A stretch of DNA of 8,706 nt, taken from assembly GCA_964442015.1 (NCBI GenBank), contig CAYTYA010000074.1:1-8706 (forward strand), written 5' to 3'. Of the stretch, positions 1-5,785 are shown piece by piece. The position numbers were made by a program, and so were the translations under genes. The notes under the pieces are model-generated. The model was not told the DNA's origin. It worked only from the letters and a program-made list of their open reading frames with translations, and did not search any database. The DNA is from GCA-002701945 sp964442015 (lineage in GTDB: Bacteria; Fidelibacterota; Marinisomatia; Marinisomatales; TCS55). The first letter of the stretch is position 1. Each line of letters opens with the position of its first letter.

Positions 1-192
1 AAAATTATGAGAGATTATGGTGGTGTGAATGCAGTTCCATCCTCATTTTTAGTGGGTAAAGATGGAACTATTGTGTGGTCTTACCCTGGTGCAATCTTGA
101 AAAATTATGATCCCCAAACATTTGCCGCATTGGTATATGAAATTGAAAAAGAGCTGAAAAAAGGGGAAGTTAGAAATCCTGTAGAGGAATAG
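1..192 (+). CDS. TlpA/thioredoxin-fold protein, C-terminal fragment
   Basis: This is the last 63 codons of a gene that begins before the window; the frame is open from base 1 and ends at TAG 190-192. The visible part reads YGGVNAVPSSFLVGKDGTIVW, which matches the second half of a thioredoxin fold of the TlpA/ResA/AhpC-TSA type: a Tyr-Gly-Val stretch, the Val-Pro cis-proline at visible residues 12-13 that faces the redox site, then the beta-hairpin strand 'FLVGKDGTIVW'. The charged tail (ELKKGEVRNPVEE) follows the last helix. The CXXC active site, any signal peptide and therefore the precise role (thiol-disulfide reductase, peroxiredoxin or a non-catalytic relative) lie outside the window. The Met at base 7 is internal to the fold and not a start. 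It seems unrelated in function to the cluster that begins at 668, from which it is separated by 475 bases. Confidence 0.85.
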   Translation, partial: KIMRDYGGVNAVPSSFLVGKDGTIVWSYPGAILKNYDPQTFAALVYEIEKELKKGEVRNPVEE

Positions 193-215
193 TGATTCGT
201 ATTGAAAGTTATTTT

Positions 216-497
216 CTATCTTTCCTCCCCCATTTTATTTTGTTTGTATAATATGTGTACTAAAATATAACTTAGAGATGTTAATATCGTATATATTACT
301 ATTGTGATATCTTGCCATTTTAAGTGTTTAGTAAAAAGTAAGACTGCAATAGGATAATGATTACTTGCATTTGCGGAGATGTAAGTGGTTCCACTGTACT
401 TAGGTATTAGTCTTAATATATCAAGGTTAAAAAATAAAAACAATATGTTTATCATTGTGAAAAAAAAGATCAATGTAGCAGGAATTCGGTGCTTCAT
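216..497 (-). CDS. possible 93-residue membrane protein, unrecognised
   Basis: A minus-strand frame of 93 codons runs from ATG (495-497) to TAG (216-218). The product would have a hydrophobic segment at about residues 7-30 (ATLIFFFTMINILFLFF), a polar middle with a second mildly hydrophobic patch (about 47-55), a clear hydrophobic segment at about 64-84 (ITIVIYTILTSLSYILVHIL) and a basic/charged C-terminal tail (KQNKMGEER). That alternation with a positive tail is what a genuine two-helix inner-membrane protein looks like. Against it, no Shine-Dalgarno sequence precedes the ATG, while most other genes here have one, and AT-rich noncoding DNA can read as hydrophobic by chance. I do not recognise the family. 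If real, it converges with the thioredoxin-fold gene and diverges from the cluster at 668. Confidence 0.4.
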   Translation of the reverse strand: MKHRIPATLIFFFTMINILFLFFNLDILRLIPKYSGTTYISANASNHYPIAVLLFTKHLKWQDITIVIYTILTSLSYILVHILYKQNKMGEER

Positions 498-609
498 TTT
501 AATGAATGATTTGCACTCATGGCATATGTAGGTTTCAATCTAACCATGGGTGGGTTGATAATGATGTATTGGGTTATGAAATAAGTTGTCTGTTAGGAAT
601 GGTTTTTAC

Positions 610-638
610 CCAACTTTTATTAAAAGTTAGTTTATAAA
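610..638 (+). promoter_or_regulatory. candidate promoter for the 668 cluster
   Basis: A TATAAA at 633-638 lies 29 bases upstream of the GTG start, which would give a short leader of about 20-25 bases carrying the AAGGAG site. The bases 16-17 upstream (around 610-616, CCAACTT) match a -35 box poorly, and the Bacteroidota -7 motif TAnnTTTG is not cleanly present. The call rests mainly on position and on overlap with the palindrome at 612-628. Confidence 0.25.
612..628. repeat. 17-base perfect palindrome upstream of the barrel gene
   Basis: Arms AACTTTTA (612-619) and TAAAAGTT (621-628) are exact reverse complements around one central T. The element lies 39 bases before the GTG start at 668 and immediately upstream of a TATAAA at 633-638, a position typical of a dimeric regulator's operator. 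It is too AT-rich to be a good terminator and no T-run follows on either strand. The operator role is inference. Confidence 0.45.
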
Positions 639-667
639 ACGAGCAAAACAAACTAAGGAGAAACACA

Positions 668-1942
668 GTGAAAAAGATGTTATTAACAATGCTGTTCATT
701 ACAGGGTTATTTGCCCAGATTGAAATGACCGTTTCTGGGGGTATAAACTATTCAACCATTGCTGGTGATGATGTTAAGGGTGATGTTGAAAACCTTATGG
801 GTTTTAGGTTTGGAGTTCAACAAAATCTAGCAAATGGATTAATCGGTGGGCTTACATACTCACAACGTGGCTACTCAGCATCTAATGAGGAATCTTATTC
901 TGACTTCTATTCGGGGCAAGTAACCATGAAGTCTGAAATTGAATGGAAAAATAATTTTCTAACTGGATACCTTCTAAAGCCCATTCCAATGCAAACAGGA
1001 TTTGATTTTCTTATTGGTGGCGAATTAGGTTATTACTTGAGTGGGAATATATCTAGCAAAAATTGTCTAAATGGTAATTGTGAATCTGAAGATGAAGATA
1101 TTGATGGAGATGACTGGGATGATATAGATGGCAATATACTAGATTATGGTCTTGTCTTTGGTGGTCGTTATACAATCAATGAACAAATGTCAGTGGTAGG
1201 CACATATTATTTTGGTTTAGCTGAATGGGCAGATGAATTGGATTTTCAAAACCGTAGTTTTCAGATTGGGTTATCCTATGCACTGGGTGGGGGCGGGGAT
1301 TCACCAGACAAGGCATCAAGATCAAGTTCAAACTCTAATCGCTCATCCTCAACAAATGCTAAATCTTCTGAATCAGATTCAGGTGAATGTGCTCCTCCTA
1401 GTAAGACTTATGGTGATAGTAATGTGGATGATTTCCTGAATAATTCTTATAAGGTCTGCCAGATATTATCAGAAACAACTGAGCAGTTGAATGAAGTAAA
1501 TGATTTTGTGGAAAATCCACGGATGTACATAGTTAAAAAAGCCTATGAAGAAACAGGTCCCTACCGGGAAATGTTGAGTGGTGTTCGGGAGTATGCCTCT
1601 GACCCCAATGCTTTTATACAGGATGCTTTTGGTGAATTGAATGCAGAGGCAGAAAGGGCATTCAAGGATGCACAGGCTCAGTTGGCGGCAGAATTTGAAA
1701 GAAAAGTCACTGAATTTCTGGTTGAACAACTGACGGATGCACTAGGTCTGGCAAAGGATGGAATAAGTGGATCCGGTGGTGCATTAGGTGGAGCAAAAAA
1801 CCTGGGCTTTAAAGATAAGATGAATGCAATTAAGGATGTAAACAGTGCGTTAAAAAATCTCAAGAGCGCTGTAGATACCATTCCAAAACTCCAGGAAGAA
1901 TTGAATCGTGCTTCTGAGAATATTGAAAAACTTTTAAATTAA
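668..1942 (+). CDS. outer-membrane beta-barrel protein with helical C-terminal domain
   Basis: The 424-residue product starts at GTG 668, supported by AAGGAG at 655-660 seven bases upstream and by an immediate signal peptide (MKKMLLTMLFITGLFA, predicted cut before Gln17). Residues 17-207 alternate short beta-strands rich in Tyr/Gly with polar loops (e.g. GLIGGLTYSQRGYS 58-70, FQIGLSYALGG 198-208) and look like a small porin-like barrel of about eight strands. One loop (133-156) has a CxxxxC pair followed by a very acidic stretch (EDEDIDGDDWDDIDGN) that could bind calcium. A Ser/Asn-rich linker (209-240) leads to a helical region (about 245-424) with heptad-like stretches (320-360, 385-424) split by a Gly-rich turn (366-376). 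Cys241 and Cys264 could form a second disulfide. The layout recalls OmpA in having a barrel plus a periplasmic domain, but the C-terminal part does not show an OmpA peptidoglycan-binding motif. First gene of the cluster; the next gene follows after 60 bases with no terminator. Precise function unknown. Confidence 0.85.
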   Translation: MKKMLLTMLFITGLFAQIEMTVSGGINYSTIAGDDVKGDVENLMGFRFGVQQNLANGLIGGLTYSQRGYSASNEESYSDFYSGQVTMKSEIEWKNNFLTGYLLKPIPMQTGFDFLIGGELGYYLSGNISSKNCLNGNCESEDEDIDGDDWDDIDGNILDYGLVFGGRYTINEQMSVVGTYYFGLAEWADELDFQNRSFQIGLSYALGGGGDSPDKASRSSSNSNRSSSTNAKSSESDSGECAPPSKTYGDSNVDDFLNNSYKVCQILSETTEQLNEVNDFVENPRMYIVKKAYEETGPYREMLSGVREYASDPNAFIQDAFGELNAEAERAFKDAQAQLAAEFERKVTEFLVEQLTDALGLAKDGISGSGGALGGAKNLGFKDKMNAIKDVNSALKNLKSAVDTIPKLQEELNRASENIEKLLN

Positions 1943-2002
1943 TTGAGCAGGGTTACAGAAAACCTTGGGAAAATACTAACTAAATAATAGAGGAAGAATA
2001 AA

Positions 2003-2572
2003 ATGAAAAACATCTTAATTATAGTAATAATAACATTATTCCTAATAGGTTGTGGTGCAAAGCCAAGTGTGGATGCTGATTATACAACTTCAAGCCGTCC
2101 AGCAGTACCTGAAGTCCCAGCTGATGTTCCAACCTGGTTTATGGATACACCATCCGAAGATGATACATACTATTATGCTACTGCTGTTGCAGATATGAGG
2201 TCAATGCAAAATGCCATCAACCGTGCAACTCAGGATGGGCAGAGACAGTTGTCTGAGGCAATTCAGGTTCAAGTTCAATCTATGGTTAAGAATTATACTC
2301 AAGAAGCAGGTATAAATGAGACAGTCGATGTAATTGAATTTTACGAATCGGTTTCAAAATCTGTTTCTAATAATTCAATGAGAGGTGCGAAAGTACTTAA
2401 AAAATTTCCCTATATGAAACCAAGTGGAGGATATAAGGCTTATGTATTAGTTGGCTTAAGTAAAGATGCAGTTCAAGGGGAAGTAGTGAGTTCCATTCAA
2501 AATGAAGAGTCTATGTATGCCCAATTCAAGGCATCGCAGGCTTTTAAAGAACTGGAATCAGAAACAAAGTAA
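2003..2572 (+). CDS. LPP20-family outer-membrane lipoprotein
   Basis: The 189-residue product begins at ATG 2003 with GAGGAAG at 1990-1996. The N-terminus is a lipoprotein signal: a hydrophobic run then the lipobox LIGC, with Cys17 as the lipid-modified residue. After a Pro-rich spacer (32-44) comes an LPP20-type domain: VPTWF at 42-46, the strand YYYATAVAD (56-64), the Ala-rich helix NAINRATQDGQRQLSEAI (70-87), and the closing strand GYKAYVLVGLSKDAV (143-157). This order is characteristic of the LPP20 family, named after a Helicobacter pylori outer-membrane lipoprotein; related folds occur in FlgT and other envelope proteins. LPP20 proteins usually have scaffolding or unknown roles and no enzymatic activity. 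There is no Asp at +2, so sorting to the outer membrane is expected. It lies 60 bases after the barrel gene and 38 before the next, so one transcript is likely. The LPP20 domain recurs in the protein at 5786. Confidence 0.85.
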   Translation: MKNILIIVIITLFLIGCGAKPSVDADYTTSSRPAVPEVPADVPTWFMDTPSEDDTYYYATAVADMRSMQNAINRATQDGQRQLSEAIQVQVQSMVKNYTQEAGINETVDVIEFYESVSKSVSNNSMRGAKVLKKFPYMKPSGGYKAYVLVGLSKDAVQGEVVSSIQNEESMYAQFKASQAFKELESETK

Positions 2573-2610
2573 GTAGTAGTGAGTAATAATCAGGGGAAAA
2601 AGGAGAAAAC

Positions 2611-4401
2611 ATGAATATATTAGTTAGGTTATCAGTGATAGTATGCCTATTGGCATCATTTATTTATCCACAACAAGGCAAATATACTCGTAAATCAGTT
2701 AGTTCTTTAGAATCAGTGTGGGTCAAAGATGGAGTATCTAATTTTGACTACAAAACGTTCGATAAGTTTATTGATTTTTATGTTGAAGTTGAACGATTTG
2801 ATTATAATGTTCTGCCCAATAAAATACTTAAGGATTTCAGGTCAGAAGCAAAGTCAAAATCAGAAATTACCCCAGAAACTCTGGCTGAGGTTCTAGAGTC
2901 AACCGTTGTAACAAAGATAGTAGACATATTGAATGATCCAGATGTAGTAAAGAATCGTGGTAAAGCATTAAAAGATGAATCTGCTGATCAGACTTTTAGA
3001 GCCACAAAGGCTAAGTCTCTAGGTTTGACAGCGGATGAATTAGCTGTCTTGATGAATTCAGCATATATTTATCTTCCATTTATTACTTCTATGGAACAGA
3101 CTGTTGAAGAAAGTATAGTTTCTATTGAAATGAATGGTGGGTTGATTTGGTGGCAGATCAAGAATGATGGCGATGGGAATGTTACAGTTGAACAAATTTT
3201 ATCAGCTGAAACAATGGCAATGAGTAGTGCAGATAAATCAGCTACTAACCCTCTTACGAAAAAGTCAGTATGGCCTAAAAATTTTGAATTTGGCATTGAA
3301 AAATGGAAAGTGGATGCTGAACAATATGCCCAAAATGATGCTATGTTAGCATTCGCCAAAAATCTGGGTGTAAAAACAAAGAAAATTGATGCTTTTAAAC
3401 TATCCGCACAGATTGCTGAAGCTGACGGTAAAGAGTATGGTTTCCCTCTTGGATTTAGAGAAGGCGTGCATTTAGATGATGGGTTTGATCTTGTGGAATA
3501 TTCTGAAGATGAAGAAGGCAATGAAATAGCTGAACGTGTTGGTTTTGTCCGGGTTAGTAAAACTGGGGATAATGAAGTTAACCCAAGTGCATTTACATAT
3601 GGCAATCAACTTCTAGGTGATAGACAGGATATAGGCGGTGTTGTGATGGAACATCCTGTATTAGGTCTAGATGCCCGAGTTAGGGTTGGCATGATTACCG
3701 GACTTAGTATCCCAAAGAAAACATTATTTAACCCGATTACAAGCGATGAATATTTTGCAGAAGATATGACAAGCGCTTTGGGCGTAGATGTGGATTTTAA
3801 ATATAATGTTGCGCCAATCATCGGTATTTCTCAAACTTTCTTAGATATGAGTTTTGGAGTTGCCATGCCGGCATTTTCTTATAGTGAAACTGGTTCAGTA
3901 ACACAAGAAGATTTTAGTAGTTCATTACCAACCGTGGCACCTTTTATGGTTAATTTCTATGGTGGTGCTTCAAAGAAGTTATGGTTTGGTTCAAGCAACC
4001 TAACTCTTGGAGGTGGCGTAGGCATTGAAACTATTAATGTAGCAGGTAAAGTATCATATACTTATTCTGGTATAACTTATGGTGATATTGATTATGCATG
4101 GAGTGCAATGTCCATGGCATTTAAGTTTGGCGCAGACTTTGAAAAAATGATCACGCCTGATTTAAGTATGAATCTTGGTTTGGCTTACAAGATGGCTTTA
4201 GCACCTTCAGCTGCAAATATGACATGGGGTGATGCAGAACCTATTACCTATACTGAAGTTGAATATCCTCTGCTTTGGGAATCTTTGGGTTATAGCGATA
4301 TAAGCCTTGGCGGAATGTCATTCTCAGTTGGTGCGAATTATGCACTTGGTGAACTTCCTATTAACCTGTTTGGATTTCTTGATCCCTTTAAAAAACACTA
4401 A
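2611..4401 (+). CDS. exported protein of unrecognised family, copy 1 of a paralogous pair
   Basis: The 596-residue product starts at ATG 2611 with AGGAG at 2601-2605 and carries a signal peptide (residues 1-20, mature end near QQGKY). I do not recognise the family. Residues 22-180 form a mostly helical conserved region with the blocks QQGKYTRKSVSS (21-32), ERFDYNVLP (61-69), ILNDPDVVKNRGKALKDES (106-124) and TKAKSLGLTADEL (132-144), followed by MNSAYIYLP. These same blocks recur in the truncated gene at 7939, which shows the two are paralogues. Residues about 277-365 (FREGVHLDDGFDLVEY, then VGFVRVSKTGDN) have the rhythm of a small SH3-like barrel as in the FlgT C-terminal domain; this is inference. 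Residues about 390-596 are rich in alternating Tyr/Gly/Phe beta-strands (MSFGVAMPAFSYS, LTLGGGVGIETI, GGMSFSVGANYALG) and could form an outer-membrane barrel or a beta-rich domain. It ends just before a strong terminator. Confidence 0.85.
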   Translation: MNILVRLSVIVCLLASFIYPQQGKYTRKSVSSLESVWVKDGVSNFDYKTFDKFIDFYVEVERFDYNVLPNKILKDFRSEAKSKSEITPETLAEVLESTVVTKIVDILNDPDVVKNRGKALKDESADQTFRATKAKSLGLTADELAVLMNSAYIYLPFITSMEQTVEESIVSIEMNGGLIWWQIKNDGDGNVTVEQILSAETMAMSSADKSATNPLTKKSVWPKNFEFGIEKWKVDAEQYAQNDAMLAFAKNLGVKTKKIDAFKLSAQIAEADGKEYGFPLGFREGVHLDDGFDLVEYSEDEEGNEIAERVGFVRVSKTGDNEVNPSAFTYGNQLLGDRQDIGGVVMEHPVLGLDARVRVGMITGLSIPKKTLFNPITSDEYFAEDMTSALGVDVDFKYNVAPIIGISQTFLDMSFGVAMPAFSYSETGSVTQEDFSSSLPTVAPFMVNFYGGASKKLWFGSSNLTLGGGVGIETINVAGKVSYTYSGITYGDIDYAWSAMSMAFKFGADFEKMITPDLSMNLGLAYKMALAPSAANMTWGDAEPITYTEVEYPLLWESLGYSDISLGGMSFSVGANYALGELPINLFGFLDPFKKH

Positions 4402-4424
4402 ATAAACAAATAAAACACATATTG

Positions 4425-4460
4425 CAGATGGGGTGATAATTAATCACCCCATCTGTTTTT
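4425..4460 (+). terminator. strong intrinsic terminator or attenuator
   Basis: A perfect 13-base-pair stem, CAGATGGGGTGAT (4425-4437) with ATCACCCCATCTG (4443-4455), encloses a five-base loop AATTA and is followed directly by TTTTT (4456-4460). It sits 23 bases after the stop of the preceding gene, as expected for a Rho-independent terminator. Only 22 bases separate its end from the ATG at 4483, which leaves little space for a new promoter, so it may terminate only part of the transcripts. Confidence 0.9.
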
Positions 4461-4482
4461 AACTACTGAAAGGATAATAATT

Positions 4483-5772
4483 ATGAGACAATTATTAGTA
4501 TTTGTATTTCTGTTCCAACTTATGGGAACATTTGTATTTCCTCAAGCTCCGTTATCAAAAGAAGCAACACTTATTGAAGCAGTTTCTTCATCTGAATGGC
4601 TACTAGAAGCAACGGGTAAATATATGTCCCCAGAAAAAAAAGAAAGAAAAGCAAAAAAAGATGTAGATAAAAATGGCATTACAAAAGCAACTGATGATGC
4701 CAAAAAAGCTGTGGTATATTTTGTTTTATTTGGTGGTACAGATCCATTGATATCTACGCCACAAGAAAGACAAAAATTTGACCAGAATGAGGCTTTCTAT
4801 TTTGACATGTCAAATGTAAGTAGATATATATCTTGGGAAGAAAGTGCCCTTCAGAAAAAAATTAAAATCAGTGGCGGAAAAGGACTGAAGATTGTAAAAC
4901 GATTTAAAATTAATAAAACTATTCTAATGAAGGATCTTGAAAACCATAATATTTTAGAAGCCAGAGATGATTTAGCAGATGTTTTGGGTAATCCATTTAT
5001 TATGGTAATTCCTGCTGTTCCAAAGGGTGGAAATCCAGTTGAATTATTACAAACAAATCCAAAAATAAGACATGCTGCATCGGTTGTAGAAAGTTTCTTA
5101 ACAGCACGCCAATATGATGTTGTTGTTCCTGAAGCACAGGAGAATTTAGAGAATTTGAATTCAGCTCAAATGTCTTTGGGAGATAGGGAAGAAGATTTTG
5201 GTTATCAATTGGCCTTATCGATTGGCAGTGATATTTATATCACATATAGTGGCGCAGCTGAATCAGCTGGCTATGGAACAGAAAAATATAGCATGATAGT
5301 TAGGGCCTATGAAACTACAACAGCCAGATTACTAGGAACTGAAACGGGGTATAGTCAGGCACGTAAAGGTGAAGTTATGGTGTCTATAGAAGAAGCTATG
5401 AATGGTGCAATTGATAATGTACTATCTCGTTTAAAAAATTATTGGAAATCTGATTTAGAAAAAGGAGTTCAATATAAACTGGTAGTTAATATTTCTACAG
5501 ATTTTGATGAAGATGAAGCAGAGGCTATATCATTTGCATTTATGGATGCAGTAGAAGAAATTGCCAAAAAATCTAAGGAGAATATTGCAACTTCGCAGAC
5601 ACTAGATTATCTCCTCTGGTGCGACCCAGGGAAATATGATAAATCTTCAAAGGTTTATAGATATTTAAAAAAGAAATTCAAAAACTTTGCTGAAGATGAG
5701 GGGGTTGATGCTCAATTGAGAAAACTCAATGTAAATCGTAAAATGATTTTATTAAAAATTGATTCAGAATAA
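4483..5772 (+). CDS. exported DUF6175/FlgT-like protein
   Basis: The 429-residue product starts at ATG 4483, with AAAGGA at 4469-4474 eight bases upstream, and has a signal peptide (residues 1-20, mature end about QAPLSK). Residues about 25-165 resemble an LPP20/FlgT-N-type module: a lysine-rich helix (DDAKKAVVYFVLFGG 71-85), then strands (KGLKIVKRFKINKTILMKDL 133-152). Residues about 170-330 look like a TolB-N/CsgG/FlgT-M-type alpha/beta domain: NPFIMVIPAVP (170-180), a helix ending in FLTARQYDVVVPE (205-217), ALSIGSDIYITYSG (244-257) and a strand SMIVRAYETTTARLL (270-284). Residues 330-429 carry a second alpha/beta unit (YKLVVNISTDFDEDEAEAI) ending in RKMILLKI. The whole resembles DUF6175 proteins of Bacteroidota, whose role is unknown. 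The resemblance is from memory of family patterns, not an alignment. The gene is tightly followed by the 5786 gene, so the two are probably co-translated. Confidence 0.8.
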   Translation: MRQLLVFVFLFQLMGTFVFPQAPLSKEATLIEAVSSSEWLLEATGKYMSPEKKERKAKKDVDKNGITKATDDAKKAVVYFVLFGGTDPLISTPQERQKFDQNEAFYFDMSNVSRYISWEESALQKKIKISGGKGLKIVKRFKINKTILMKDLENHNILEARDDLADVLGNPFIMVIPAVPKGGNPVELLQTNPKIRHAASVVESFLTARQYDVVVPEAQENLENLNSAQMSLGDREEDFGYQLALSIGSDIYITYSGAAESAGYGTEKYSMIVRAYETTTARLLGTETGYSQARKGEVMVSIEEAMNGAIDNVLSRLKNYWKSDLEKGVQYKLVVNISTDFDEDEAEAISFAFMDAVEEIAKKSKENIATSQTLDYLLWCDPGKYDKSSKVYRYLKKKFKNFAEDEGVDAQLRKLNVNRKMILLKIDSE

Positions 5773-5785
5773 CTACCCTAATAAA

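Larger units (their letters stand above)
193..667. other. 475-base gap between the thioredoxin-fold gene and the main cluster
   Basis: No plus-strand gene is visible here. Right after the thioredoxin-fold gene I see no convincing terminator: a weak GAAAG/CTTTC pairing at 204-224 has an 11-base loop and no clean T-run. The stretch 216-497 is open on the minus strand and could encode a small membrane protein (listed separately). The part from 498 to 667 should contain the promoter for the cluster starting at 668; it holds a 17-base palindrome at 612-628, a TATAAA at 633-638 and the AAGGAG ribosome site at 655-660. I see no tRNA, riboswitch-like fold or repeat array. Confidence 0.6.

Noticed and set aside
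204..224. GAAAG/CTTTC pairing after the thioredoxin-fold gene
   Set aside because: Five weak pairs with an 11-base loop; not distinguishable from chance in AT-rich DNA.
1233..1881. Short plus- and minus-strand frames inside the barrel gene
   Set aside because: They overlap a gene with a signal peptide and ribosome site and show no independent features.
1949..1970. Hairpin AGGGTT/AACCTT between the first two cluster genes
   Set aside because: Only six pairs with one wobble and no T-run follows, so it is not a convincing terminator.
3069..3605. 178-codon minus-strand frame inside the 2611 gene
   Set aside because: It lies wholly antisense to a well-supported gene with paralogue conservation on the plus strand; its Ser/Pro-rich, low-complexity product is typical of an antisense shadow.
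5759..5785. TTG at 5759 as start of the 701-residue protein
   Set aside because: It would add a polar leader ahead of the signal peptide and lies within the previous gene; ATG 5786 gives a normal exported N-terminus.
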